From JANXMY01 sp964251675 (GTDB lineage: Bacteria > Armatimonadota > Armatimonadia > Armatimonadales > Capsulimonadaceae): a DNA stretch of 64,000 nucleotides. How positions within the stretch are numbered: the stretch's first letter is position 1; each line of letters starts with the position of its first letter. The stretch is from positions 1-64,000 of the forward strand of contig CAXUKS010000014.1 in the NCBI GenBank assembly GCA_964251675.1, read 5' to 3'. The position numbers and the translations under genes are program-made. The notes under the pieces were generated by a model. It ran no database searches. It was not told where the DNA came from and saw nothing but the letters and a program-made list of their open reading frames with translations. Shown here piece after piece: positions 43,301-51,936 of this stretch.

Positions 43301-44212
43301 CTAAGGCCGAAGCGTGGCCGGCCAGGTGCCGACGCGCCAGAAGTTCGAGTTTCCGGCCTGGTCGCCGAGCGTGGCGAAGTCCGTGCCGCTGATTTTCTTC
43401 ACCGTGCCGCTCTCAAACAGCACCAGCACTTTATCCGCGTTCTTGACATGGTAGGTGGTCGCCGTAATCAGCGTGTCAGCGGGCGGGTTCTGCCACCGCA
43501 TCTGCCGCTTGTAGTCGACGTCGAAATTGCCTGATGCCTGGGTAGCTTCCCGCGCAAGCTGGTAGCGCACTAAAAAGTTGCCGCTGACCGCGTTGGTTCC
43601 GGTGACGACCGGGCTGGCATCGTAGGCATCGGCCATGTAATAGCTGCGCTTTGTCGGCACAACGCTTCCAGGTGTCGCCCCGGTGCAGCCATTGCCACCG
43701 CCCAAAACGCCATCAGTAGTGGCGTTACAAGGGGCAATAATATTGGCGTCTAGCGGCACTGTAGTTTTGCCTATCTCGCCAGTATTGACTGAATTGTTGG
43801 GGTCGGTAAACACTTCGGGGTCTTTTATGTAGGCTGGATATAAGCCGGGGAAGTATACTGCTGGGTTATGGCGGGCAAGCGTGGCTGGGTCTGTCACGTT
43901 GTTTTTCAGATCAGCCTCGTGATCCGATGTCGCCTGCCCTAAAGCAGTCTTCATACTGTAGCCAGGGTAAACGTAACCGAACAGGACATCAGGGCTGCGG
44001 TGGTTGTCCAGCTTGAACTGCGCCAAGCTCTGCTGAATCTGCTTCAAGTTCGAGATCGACACGCTTTGCCGGGAGTTCTCGCGCACCGCAGCAAACACAG
44101 GCAGCAGAATGGCGGTGAGAATGGCGATGATTGCTATCACGACGAGCAGTTCAATTAAAGTGAAGGCGCGATTGGTCAAGATGTGGTGAGCGCGGCGGCG
44201 CGGGGTTGGCAT
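43301..44212 (-). CDS. Type II/IV prepilin, FTLIELLVVIAIIAIL type
   Basis: A 303-residue prepilin. The ATG at 44212 is chosen because AAGGAGA stands about 6 bases upstream; an upstream in-frame ATG encloses that site. The leader PRRRAHHILTNRA precedes FTLIELLVVIAIIAILTAIL, the signature of the pseudopilin families multiplied in Armatimonadota and Planctomycetes. Mature residues ASVRENSRQ-like positions are followed by SISNLKQIQQSLAQFKLDNH. The usual H-x9-DG end of DUF1559 pilins is not evident. First of the pilin genes after pilD; could be the main pilus subunit or FimU-like. Confidence 0.87.
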   Translation of the reverse strand: MPTPRRRAHHILTNRAFTLIELLVVIAIIAILTAILLPVFAAVRENSRQSVSISNLKQIQQSLAQFKLDNHRSPDVLFGYVYPGYSMKTALGQATSDHEADLKNNVTDPATLARHNPAVYFPGLYPAYIKDPEVFTDPNNSVNTGEIGKTTVPLDANIIAPCNATTDGVLGGGNGCTGATPGSVVPTKRSYYMADAYDASPVVTGTNAVSGNFLVRYQLAREATQASGNFDVDYKRQMRWQNPPADTLITATTYHVKNADKVLVLFESGTVKKISGTDFATLGDQAGNSNFWRVGTWPATLRP

Positions 44213-44386
44213 GAGAGTCTCCTTCATTCGAGCCAGTTCAGGTGACCAGCTTTTTCAGCCTGCGAGGGGGAGCAAAGACGGGACAAACGGGCACACACGC
44301 AGGGGTCTCTGCTGTGGGACGACCGGGTTCCCGGTATTGTTCCCGGATTTAGAATTATTTTTTAAGTTTATTTTCGGATAAGTGTT

Positions 44387-45391
44387 TCAGCCGGTCCCGG
44401 TGGCCGAAGTCCAGAGCGTTTTGACGTACCAGGCGGCCAGCGGATGCCCGTACCAGAGGGCTAAGAGTGCCCCCACCGCCATCGCCGGGCCAAAGGGGAT
44501 GGCGGTGCGCTCCCCGAGCCGACGCCGCTGACGGACCATCACGACAATCCCGGCCAGCGCCCCCACAAAGATCGCAAAGCCCAGCGAGCCAAGCGCAAGG
44601 CTCAGGCCGAGGTTGGCCCCAATCGCCGCCGCCAGCTTGCCGTCGCCCATGCCCATCCCCCCGGCGTCTTCGTCGTTCTGTATCTCATCGGCGGTGTAGG
44701 TCTCCACGGGGGCAGGCTCGCCCCACCGGGAGACGGCCCAGCGGCGCAGGGGCGGCAGGGCCGCGCCGAGGCTGTGTGTCCACACATAGATCGTGTCCGA
44801 GACCGTATCGTGCAGGTACTCCCCGGTCGCCCGCCCCACCGGGACGCGCTTGTCCACCAGCGAGACCAGCACCACATAAGAGACAAGGCCAATCAGCACC
44901 AGCGCGGCGGCATAGCCCAGCATTCCATACACAGAGTCCAGAAACCGGCCCGCGACCAGACCGTGCATCAGCCCCAGCAGGCAGCCCAGGACGCACAGGC
45001 CATCGGGGATAATAAAGTGCTCTAAATCAATAAAAAAGACGCAGACCAGAAGGGCCGCGAAGAGGCACTCAAACACGGCATCGTACCAGAGGCCGCCGCG
45101 CCCATACGCAAAAAACGTCACCAGCAGGAACAGCGCCCCGGTCAGCGTCTCCACGCCCGGATAGCGCCATGAAATCGGAGTGCGGCAGTAGCGGCACTTC
45201 GCCCCGAGCGCCAAAAAAGACAGCACGGGAAACAGGTCCAGTGCCGTCAGTTGGTGCGTGCAGTTCGGGCAGTACGACCAGGTGGGAGTGGCAACCGAGC
45301 CACCGCGTGGCAGACGCCAGATGACGACATTCAGGAACGACCCGATAAATAGGCCGTAAACGCCCGCGACAACCAGCCAGAGTGTGAGCAT
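44387..45391 (-). CDS. pilD: Prepilin peptidase (A24 aspartic protease)
   Basis: A 334-residue membrane protease that cleaves prepilin leaders and can N-methylate the new end. The two CxxC pairs of the cytosolic zinc loop are at Cys41/44 and Cys66/69. Catalytic Asp122 (FFIDLEHFIIPD) and Asp250 (GMGMGDGKL) are present. Between them is an extra ~65-residue hydrophilic loop (about 178-245, ending in an acidic EIQNDEDAGG) not present in E. coli or Pseudomonas enzymes. Eight or so membrane segments. It lies between pilC and the first prepilin. Confidence 0.95.
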   Translation of the reverse strand: MLTLWLVVAGVYGLFIGSFLNVVIWRLPRGGSVATPTWSYCPNCTHQLTALDLFPVLSFLALGAKCRYCRTPISWRYPGVETLTGALFLLVTFFAYGRGGLWYDAVFECLFAALLVCVFFIDLEHFIIPDGLCVLGCLLGLMHGLVAGRFLDSVYGMLGYAAALVLIGLVSYVVLVSLVDKRVPVGRATGEYLHDTVSDTIYVWTHSLGAALPPLRRWAVSRWGEPAPVETYTADEIQNDEDAGGMGMGDGKLAAAIGANLGLSLALGSLGFAIFVGALAGIVVMVRQRRRLGERTAIPFGPAMAVGALLALWYGHPLAAWYVKTLWTSATGTG

Positions 45392-45409
45392 ACGTTGAAA
45401 CTGTGGAGA

Positions 45410-45469
45410 GACCTCCCCCGGCCCCTCCTTCAGAGGGGAGTCAAATTAGGGGGCGCCGGGGGGAGGCTC
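45410..45469. repeat. C-type palindromic element abutting the pilC stop
   Basis: CTCCCCTCTGAAGGAGGGGC (minus strand) is a hairpin, and the outer GACCTCCCCCGGC / GCCGGGGGGAGGCTC ends pair imperfectly. It fills the gap between pilC and pilD and touches the pilC TAA at 45471. Confidence 0.65.
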
Positions 45470-45470
45470 T

Positions 45471-46727
45471 TTATTCCTTCTCGCCTTTTTCCGTGCCGTC
45501 GCCGCCGGACAGCGACTGGATCAGAACAATCATCGGCATAAACATACCGAGGATGATCAGGAGGACGGCCACGCCGAGGAAGCAGATCAGCAGCGGCTCA
45601 ATCGCCACGGCCAGCGCCGCCAGCGCCGCATCCACTTCGTCCTCGTAAAAGTCCGCGATCTTGGAAAGCATCGCGTCCAGCGAACCCGACTCTTCGCCAA
45701 TCGAGATCATCTGTACCACCATCGGGGGGAACAGCTTGGATTTGACCAGCGGGTCACCGATGCGGTCTCCTTCACGGATGCGGGCGCGGGCTTCCAGGAT
45801 AGCATCCGAGATGACCGAGTTTGCCACCGTGCCCGCAACCGTTTCCAGCGCCTGCAGGATAGGAACACCTGAAGTCAGCAGCGTGCCCAGCGTCCGCGAG
45901 AAGCGGGCCAGGGCAACTTTGTGGTTCAGCTTTCCGAAGACCGGCACTTTCAGCTTGAAGCGATCCCAGGCATGCATCCCGAAGTTCGTTTTGATGAACG
46001 CGCCAAAGGCAAACCGGAAGGCGATCACGATCATAATCGCCAGGTAGCCCTTGTGGATCAGGAAGTCCGACACGGCGACCAGCCCCAGCGTCAGCGCGGG
46101 AAAGTCAGCGCGACCATGCGGCAGCATCGTCTCAAACAGTCCCAGAAAGGTCGGCACGATGAACGTACACAGGCCGCAGACAATCAGCACAGCGGCGCAG
46201 ATAACAATAGTCGGGTAGGTCATGGCCGACTTGATCTTGCGCTTCATTTCCACGTCTTTTTCCAGGAACGTGGACAATCGCTGCAGAGTCTCTTCCAGGA
46301 CGCCGCCGACTTCTCCGGCGCGAACCAGCCCAATGAAGAGGTTGGAAAAGACGCTCGGGTACTTTGCCAGGGCTTTAGAAAGCGTGTTTCCGGCCTCGAC
46401 CTCTCTCTGAACGTCGATAATGATCCGTTTGAAGCGCGGGCTGGTCTGCTGCTGGCTGAGAACATCCAGACAGCGCACCAGCGAGACTCCCGCGTCAATC
46501 ATCGTCGAGAACTGGCGGCAGAAGATGGACAGCTCGGTGAGCTTGATCTTCTGAATGTTTTCAAACCAGTTGCCGCCCGCCTTTTTGGCTTTGGCGGCTT
46601 TGATTTCCGAGATCATAAACCCCTGCTCGCGCAGGCGTTTGGCGAGAACATCCGGGTTTTCGGCCTCGGATGTCCCGCTCCGCATGGTTCCAGCGGCGTC
46701 TCGGACGGTGTATGCGTAAGTTGCCAT
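45471..46727 (-). CDS. pilC: Type IV pilus inner-membrane platform protein PilC
   Basis: A 418-residue GspF/PilC family platform protein. It starts with YTVRDAAGTMRSGT and ENPDVLAKRLREQGF, then has two copies of the T2SSF domain: ELSIFCRQFSTMIDAGVSLVRCLD in the first and LARFSRTLGTLLTSGVPILQALE in the second. The C-terminus has the conserved ISIGEESGSLDAMLSKIADFYEDEVD before the last membrane helix. AGGAG precedes the ATG. It bridges the PilB/PilT motors and the pilus. Order pilB-pilT-pilC-pilD is conserved in many bacteria. Confidence 0.96.
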   Translation of the reverse strand: MATYAYTVRDAAGTMRSGTSEAENPDVLAKRLREQGFMISEIKAAKAKKAGGNWFENIQKIKLTELSIFCRQFSTMIDAGVSLVRCLDVLSQQQTSPRFKRIIIDVQREVEAGNTLSKALAKYPSVFSNLFIGLVRAGEVGGVLEETLQRLSTFLEKDVEMKRKIKSAMTYPTIVICAAVLIVCGLCTFIVPTFLGLFETMLPHGRADFPALTLGLVAVSDFLIHKGYLAIMIVIAFRFAFGAFIKTNFGMHAWDRFKLKVPVFGKLNHKVALARFSRTLGTLLTSGVPILQALETVAGTVANSVISDAILEARARIREGDRIGDPLVKSKLFPPMVVQMISIGEESGSLDAMLSKIADFYEDEVDAALAALAVAIEPLLICFLGVAVLLIILGMFMPMIVLIQSLSGGDGTEKGEKE

Positions 46728-46832
46728 AGTGTTCTGCTCCTAGCGAGCGTGAGTGCCGCTGCACTCTTTAACGCACCAACGCTTCAGAAGGGTTCGGTGC
46801 GGGCGAAATTATTTTTGCTCTTTTTTCCGGGT

Positions 46833-48110
46833 TCAACGGCCAGCCGGACGCGGTGCGCCGGGACGCGGTCCGGCATCGCCATCCCCAGCCAGCATCCGCT
46901 TCAGCTCTTCCGCGTTCTGGGCGCGGGACATGGCGTTCTCATACGAGATTTGACCCTGCATATACAGGTTACGCAGCGAGGCATCCGTCGTAATCATACC
47001 CATGTTGGCCGACGTCTGGATCATAGAGGTAATCTGCTGCGGCTTGGCTTCGCGGATCAGGTTGCGAATGGCGGGCGAGGCCAGCATGATCTCCTGCGCG
47101 GCCACGCGGCCCCGGCCGGAAGATGCCAGATAGCCGGGTGTGGTTGGCACAAGCTGCTGGGCGATAATTGCCTGAATGTTGCCGGAGAGCTGCAGGCGCA
47201 CCTGCTCTTTGGCCCCGTCCGGAAAGCTGTCCACGATGCGGTCCACAGAGGAGGCCGCTGAGTTCGTGTGCAGGGTTCCAAACACAAGGTGACCGGTCTC
47301 GGCGGCAGACACCGCCAGCTGCATGGTTTCCTGGTCGCGCATTTCGCCGACCAGAATAACGTCCGGGTCTTCGCGCAGGGAGGCCCGCAGGGCATTAGCA
47401 AAACTCTTGGTGTCCATGCCCAGCTCGCGCTGGTTGATGATGGACATCTTGTGGTTATGCACAAACTCAATCGGGTCTTCGATCGTGATAATATGCTCCG
47501 AGCGGGTCATATTAATGTGGTTGATCATCGCGGCCAGCGTCGTGGACTTGCCCGACCCCGTCGGTCCCGTCACCAGGATGAGACCGCGCCGCGTGTGCGT
47601 CAGCTTTTCCAGGATAGGCGGCATATTCATATCTTCCAGCGTTGGAATCTTGGTGGGAATCAGACGCAGCGACGCCGCCACGCTGCCTTTATCCTTGAAG
47701 ATATTGACACGGAAGCGGGCTTTCTTCTGAAGCGCATAGGAGAAGTCCAGCTCCCAGGTGCTTTCAAACTTCTGGATTTGCTCGTCGGTCAAGATCGCAT
47801 ACATCATCTGCTGAATGTCCAGCGGCGACATATTCTCGTAGTTGGTCGGCTCCAGCTCGCCGTCGGTGCGGATGCACGGCGGAATGCCATGTGCGATATG
47901 CAGGTCCGAGCCTTTTTTGGCGATAATCAGTTCCAGCAGCTCGTCGATGTGCAGCTCCTGAACGCTTTTCTTCTGCACTTTGGCAACAGGCCGCGCCTGG
48001 AACTGCGGCACGGGCTGCGTGCCCGTGGAGGGCGCGGCTCCCGGTGCAGGGGCGGTAGTCGGCATGGGCGCTCCGCCCATCGTGGTTCTTGGCGGTGTTG
48101 ATTCAGCCAT
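46833..48110 (-). CDS. pilT: Twitching motility retraction ATPase PilT
   Basis: A 425-residue hexameric ATPase that powers pilus retraction. An extra N-terminal Pro/Ala/Thr-rich tail (about 1-45) precedes the usual start (HIDELLELIIAKKGSDLHI). Walker A is GPTGSGKST (182-190); the Asp box is IITIEDPIEF and Walker B DPDVILVGEMRD; His-box GHLVFGTLHTNSA. The retraction signature AIRNLIREAKPQQI is present, which separates PilT from PilB. GAGG lies a few bases before the ATG. Its presence means the pili are probably retractable. Confidence 0.96.
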   Translation of the reverse strand: MAESTPPRTTMGGAPMPTTAPAPGAAPSTGTQPVPQFQARPVAKVQKKSVQELHIDELLELIIAKKGSDLHIAHGIPPCIRTDGELEPTNYENMSPLDIQQMMYAILTDEQIQKFESTWELDFSYALQKKARFRVNIFKDKGSVAASLRLIPTKIPTLEDMNMPPILEKLTHTRRGLILVTGPTGSGKSTTLAAMINHINMTRSEHIITIEDPIEFVHNHKMSIINQRELGMDTKSFANALRASLREDPDVILVGEMRDQETMQLAVSAAETGHLVFGTLHTNSAASSVDRIVDSFPDGAKEQVRLQLSGNIQAIIAQQLVPTTPGYLASSGRGRVAAQEIMLASPAIRNLIREAKPQQITSMIQTSANMGMITTDASLRNLYMQGQISYENAMSRAQNAEELKRMLAGDGDAGPRPGAPRPAGR

Positions 48111-48129
48111 TTGTTGCCTCTTTCAGAGA

Positions 48130-50031
48130 TTAGAAACCGGCGGTGAAGACGACGCGGCGGACTTCCTCGGGGGTCGTCAAGCCTTCCAGAATCTTCATCA
48201 GGCCGTCTTCGCGTAGCTCCAGCATTCCGTTCAGCTTGGCGGCATCGCGGATGTCGGCGACGGGGGCGCGGCGGACGACAAGCTCGGCGATTTCTTCGTT
48301 AATCGTCATCAGCTCATACAGGCCAACACGGCCTTTATAGCCCTTGCCCCGGCACTCTTCGCAGCCCTTGCCTTCATACAGCGTAATCTGCGCGTTGGGG
48401 TCTTCGGGCTTGTAGCCGAACGAAGTCAGGAGACTGGCCGGAACGCGGTACGGCTCCTTGCAGTTGGAGCAGATTTTACGGCACAGGCGCTGGGCCATGA
48501 TGCCCTGCACGGTGGCGGCGATCAGGTACGTTTCAATGCCCATGTCGGCCAGGCGCATCACCGCTGACGGCGCATCGTTGGTATGCAGCGTGGACAGCAC
48601 AAGGTGGCCGGTCAGCGACGCTTCAATAGCAATCTGCGCGGTTTCCAGGTCGCGCATCTCTCCAACCATGATAATATCCGGGTCCTGCCGCAGGAACGAC
48701 CGCATGGCGGCGGCGAATGTCAGCCCCGCTTTTTTGTTGATCTGCACCTGCGAGACGCCCGACAACTGGTACTCTACCGGGTCTTCGACCGTGATAATGT
48801 TCTTTTCCACCGAGTTGATCTTGTGCAGAACCGAATACAGCGTTGTCGTCTTGCCGGACCCCGTCGGGCCGGTCGTCAGGAACATTCCCTGCGGCTGCGC
48901 GACGATCTCTTCGAGCTTGGCCTGCACTTCGGGGGTAAAGCCCAGCTTGTTGAGGCCCAGCAGAACGCTGGTCTTGTCGAGGATACGCATGACGATCTTT
49001 TCGCCGAACATGGTGGGCAGGCACGACACGCGCATATCGTAGTCTTTGCCTTCATGCCGGACAGGAATACGTCCGTCCTGCGGCACGCGCCGCTCAGCGA
49101 TGTTCAGCTCAGCCATAATCTTGAAGCGCGAGATAAGCGCGGCCTGAATGTGCTTGGGCACGGTCATGGTCTCGTTCAGAACGCCGTCAATGCGGTAGCG
49201 AATGCGAACGCCTTTGATGCCCGGCTCCACATGAATATCCGAGGCTTTTTCCCGAATGGCCTGCATCATAATTGCGTGGGCAATGCGAATGATTGGCGCT
49301 TCCTCGGAGATTTTTTCCAGGCCGCTTTCATCATCCTCATCAACCCCGGTGCCGCCCAGCTCGCTCAGGTCGCCCTTAATCGCTTCCGACAGATTGGAGC
49401 CGCCCATGTCGATGGAGCCGTTGCGGCCAGACAGGCCGGTCGGCCCCCCCACGGTCATCTCGGTCCCGTCATCTTTGATGATCGCCGGGTACTGGCTGCC
49501 GTCGCCGCCTTTGATGATCGCCGGGACGCCCGCGCCGCCGTCTCGTCCGTTGAGCGGCCCCGTGCGCGGCTTGCCGTTCGAGCCGCTGTAAGCGCGAATA
49601 ATCGCCTCTTCAATATCACTTTTGGTTCCGAGAACCGTCTGTACCTTGCAGCGGGACACCAGCTTGATGTCGTCCAAACCCACCGAGCCGGATTTGATGT
49701 CACCAATCGCCACCATCAGTCGATTCGGCGTGGTAGAGTTGTCCCGCTTGAAGGGCAGGATGTTGTAGCGTTTGGCAAGATGCTCCGGCACGGCTTTCAC
49801 TGCCGACGGATCAATTGCCACTTTCGCCACATCCACAAAATGCACCCCGAGAGTTGTCGCACGGGCCGCCGCAACATCTTTCTCGGAGGCAAATCCAAGA
49901 TCCTGAATGATATTGCCGAGGTCACCCGGCGCACTTTTCTGGACTTCATGTGCCTGCTGAAGCTGCTCCGGGGTAAGCACCCCTTTATCTACAAGAACTT
50001 CACCGATATTTTTCTTTGCCTGCATTACCAT
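48130..50031 (-). CDS. pilB: Type IV pilus extension ATPase PilB
   Basis: A 633-residue GspE/PilB family ATPase. An N-terminal MshEN-type domain (IGEVLVDKGVLTPEQLQQAH to about residue 150) is joined by a Gly/Asp-rich linker (about 152-235) with a repeated PAIIK motif. Walker A GPTGSGKT is at 388-395, Walker B DPDIIMVGEMRD, His-box GHLVLSTLHTNDA. The zinc site is CRKICSNC and CEECRGKGYKGR. MshEN domains can bind cyclic di-GMP. A purine-rich AAGGAGG lies 12 bases before the ATG. First pil gene of the locus. Confidence 0.96.
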   Translation of the reverse strand: MVMQAKKNIGEVLVDKGVLTPEQLQQAHEVQKSAPGDLGNIIQDLGFASEKDVAAARATTLGVHFVDVAKVAIDPSAVKAVPEHLAKRYNILPFKRDNSTTPNRLMVAIGDIKSGSVGLDDIKLVSRCKVQTVLGTKSDIEEAIIRAYSGSNGKPRTGPLNGRDGGAGVPAIIKGGDGSQYPAIIKDDGTEMTVGGPTGLSGRNGSIDMGGSNLSEAIKGDLSELGGTGVDEDDESGLEKISEEAPIIRIAHAIMMQAIREKASDIHVEPGIKGVRIRYRIDGVLNETMTVPKHIQAALISRFKIMAELNIAERRVPQDGRIPVRHEGKDYDMRVSCLPTMFGEKIVMRILDKTSVLLGLNKLGFTPEVQAKLEEIVAQPQGMFLTTGPTGSGKTTTLYSVLHKINSVEKNIITVEDPVEYQLSGVSQVQINKKAGLTFAAAMRSFLRQDPDIIMVGEMRDLETAQIAIEASLTGHLVLSTLHTNDAPSAVMRLADMGIETYLIAATVQGIMAQRLCRKICSNCKEPYRVPASLLTSFGYKPEDPNAQITLYEGKGCEECRGKGYKGRVGLYELMTINEEIAELVVRRAPVADIRDAAKLNGMLELREDGLMKILEGLTTPEEVRRVVFTAGF

Positions 50032-50278
50032 GTTGGAAGTCTGCCTCCTTACGCAGTCCTGCCTCGTTTACAGCCGAAATAAATAACACAAAATAGCATG
50101 GGCCGGGTAGACCGGGAAAAGTTGGGGCAGCAGCGCGGAGCGTGAGAATAGGAATAAAAATTGAGTATAAAATCAGTGCCAGAAAAGCCGTCCGGGCACT
50201 GTTCCCCATTATATCATAAACGCCAAATCCACGCAAGGGGTTCCTTTTGCCTTCTTTGCTAAGTCTATAAAATCCATC

Positions 50279-51124
50279 CTACAAGCTGCCACGCACGGCG
50301 GCTTCCATGACTGCTGTGGGAATATCTTCTACTGACAGCCCCGTCCAGAGCACCAGCGACAGCGCCCCCTGCTGCACCAGCATTCCCACGCCGTTCGCCG
50401 TCGCGCACCCGGCCTCTTCAGCGGCTTGCAGCAGTCGGGTCTTCGCCGGGGCGTAAATCAAATCGTAGACGAACGGCCTGCCGCCAAACACGCCGGGCGG
50501 CAGGGTCGGCATTTCGCTCTCACGCGGCTGCATTCCGAGACTTGTTGTGTTGACGATCAAATCAAACGCGCCTGACTCGCTCCCCCACTCCACCGCCTCG
50601 GCCATGCCCGGAAACCAGCGGTTGATGTCTGCGGCCAGTGCCTCCGCCCGCTCTGCTGTGCGGTTGGCAAGTTTACAGCAGGTACCCCGTGAGGCCAGCG
50701 CGAACGCCACCGCCCGTGCCGAGCCGCCCGCGCCTAAGATCAGCGCACTGCGATTGTCGGCGCTCTGCCCCGCCTCTTCCAGCGCCCGCAGAAAGCCAGC
50801 CCCGTCGGTGCTGTCGCCGTACAACCTGCCGTCCCGGTGAATAATCGTGTTGGCCGAGCCGATCTGCCGCACTGTGTCCGAGACTTGGTCTAAAAACGGC
50901 AGCACCAGTTCTTTGAGGGGCACGGTTACATTGACGCCGACCAGGCCCAATGCCCGAATGCCCGCCAGCGCGGCTCCGACGTTCTCCGGGGCTACCTCAA
51001 ACGGCACATAGGCCCAGTCCAGCCCCAGCGCGACCAGCGCCGCGTTATGCATCAGCGGCGACCGCGAATGCCCCACCGGATGCCCCCAGACGCCGACAAC
51101 TTTTGTTTTTCCGGTGATTGTCAC
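50279..51124 (-). CDS. aroE: Shikimate dehydrogenase
   Basis: A 281-residue NADPH-dependent enzyme that reduces 3-dehydroshikimate in aromatic amino acid synthesis. The substrate domain has VVGHSRSPLMHN-type residues (GHPVGHSRSPLMHN) and NVTVPLKE with the catalytic Lys; DSTDGAGF holds the partner Asp. The nucleotide site is LGAGGSARA. The GTG at 51124 is the family start. The frame is open to 51289, but that extension is translated A-type palindrome and is rejected. It lies about 250 bases before pilB on the same strand. Confidence 0.93.
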   Translation of the reverse strand: MTITGKTKVVGVWGHPVGHSRSPLMHNAALVALGLDWAYVPFEVAPENVGAALAGIRALGLVGVNVTVPLKELVLPFLDQVSDTVRQIGSANTIIHRDGRLYGDSTDGAGFLRALEEAGQSADNRSALILGAGGSARAVAFALASRGTCCKLANRTAERAEALAADINRWFPGMAEAVEWGSESGAFDLIVNTTSLGMQPRESEMPTLPPGVFGGRPFVYDLIYAPAKTRLLQAAEEAGCATANGVGMLVQQGALSLVLWTGLSVEDIPTAVMEAAVRGSL

Positions 51125-51143
51125 GAGTGCTTGCCATCCAACA

Positions 51144-51270
51144 GGCGGCCCCCGCCCCAATTCTGGGGAGCCGGATTTCGGAACGGATAAGAAGGGCGCG
51201 GCCAGCAAGAAGGGCGCGGCAAGCAGCGACCCTACTCGGGTTCCCCCCATTATTGGGGGCCAAGGGGTCC
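51144..51270. repeat. A-type element, copy 4, both arms
   Basis: Left arm 51144-51175 (GGCGGCCCCCGCCCCAATTC then TGGGGAGCCGG) and right arm 51239-51270 (GGTTCCCCCCATTATTGGGG..) enclose about 63 bases with a repeated AAGAAGGGCGCGGC. The right arm ends at the yqeG-type gene stop codon. Confidence 0.85.
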
Positions 51271-51926
51271 TACTTCGCCTGCCGCGCACGCAGCACCAGC
51301 CAGACGGCCAGGCCCGCCAAAAGGGAGATGACCAGCGTGGAGCGGCGGCGGGCCAGCGGCGTGCGCGGGTCCGGCAGGGCCTCTAATGCCGCTTCCACGG
51401 CGGCGGCGGCGGGCCACTGGCCGCGCTCCCGGAGCTTGCGGATGACGCCATTTTCCACATAGCGCACAAGCTGCGTGGAGATGAACTCCTCTTTGGACAG
51501 CGGCGGGCGCAGCAAAATCGTGTGCAGACCCAGGCGGTTGCCCGCTAGCACATCCGTGAAAATCTGATCGCCAAAAACCGCCGTGTTGTTTCGGTGGGAG
51601 CGCATCAGCTTCATCGCCCGCAGAAAGCCGCCCGTGCGCGGCTTTTGCACCCGGTCCACAAACGGGATGTTCATGGTCTCAGCAAGCTGCTTCAGCCGCT
51701 CTGTGTGAATAGTGTTGGAGGCAATGCAGATTTTGATGCCTGCGACTTCTAAAGCGGCCAGCCACTCGACGACGCCGGGCATGATCTCATAATGCCGCCA
51801 CGGGACCAGCGTGTTGTCCAAGTCGGTAATGACGGCTTCGATGCCCTTTGCTTTCAGCGACTCGGGCGACAGCTCGCGCACGGACTCAACAACCTGCGAG
51901 GGGTTTAATGTGTTCCAGATAGACAT
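51270..51926 (-). CDS. YqeG-type HAD superfamily phosphatase
   Basis: A 218-residue HAD-IIIA phosphatase of the YqeG/GEP4 family, related to phosphatidylglycerophosphate phosphatase. The nucleophile motif is VITDLDNTLVPW (D-x-D-x-T). IKICIASNTIHTERL and AVFGDQIFTDVLAGNRLG supply motifs II-III. An extra C-terminal segment (about 165-218) ends in one membrane helix (STLVISLLAGLAVWLVLRA). The ATG at 51926 is the family start; it overlaps the end of mltG by a few bases. Upstream open frame (to 52094) is a shadow of mltG. Location and tail suggest membrane work in lipid synthesis, which is inference. Confidence 0.85.
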   Translation of the reverse strand: MSIWNTLNPSQVVESVRELSPESLKAKGIEAVITDLDNTLVPWRHYEIMPGVVEWLAALEVAGIKICIASNTIHTERLKQLAETMNIPFVDRVQKPRTGGFLRAMKLMRSHRNNTAVFGDQIFTDVLAGNRLGLHTILLRPPLSKEEFISTQLVRYVENGVIRKLRERGQWPAAAAVEAALEALPDPRTPLARRRSTLVISLLAGLAVWLVLRARQAK

Positions 51927-51936
51927 AATTGGTAAT

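Noticed and set aside
44228..44386. Riboswitch or promoter before the prepilin gene
   Set aside because: There is a CCGGG-rich hairpin and an AT-rich stretch, but no recognisable riboswitch core or consensus boxes.
45921..47261. A 446-codon plus-strand frame
   Set aside because: Antisense to pilC and pilT; no motif, composition typical of a shadow.
48583..50082. A 499-codon plus-strand frame
   Set aside because: Antisense to pilB, whose Walker and zinc motifs are complete; the shadow product has none.
51125..51289. N-terminal extension of aroE
   Set aside because: It translates the A-type palindrome between aroE and the YqeG-type gene; the shikimate dehydrogenase fold starts at GTG 51124.
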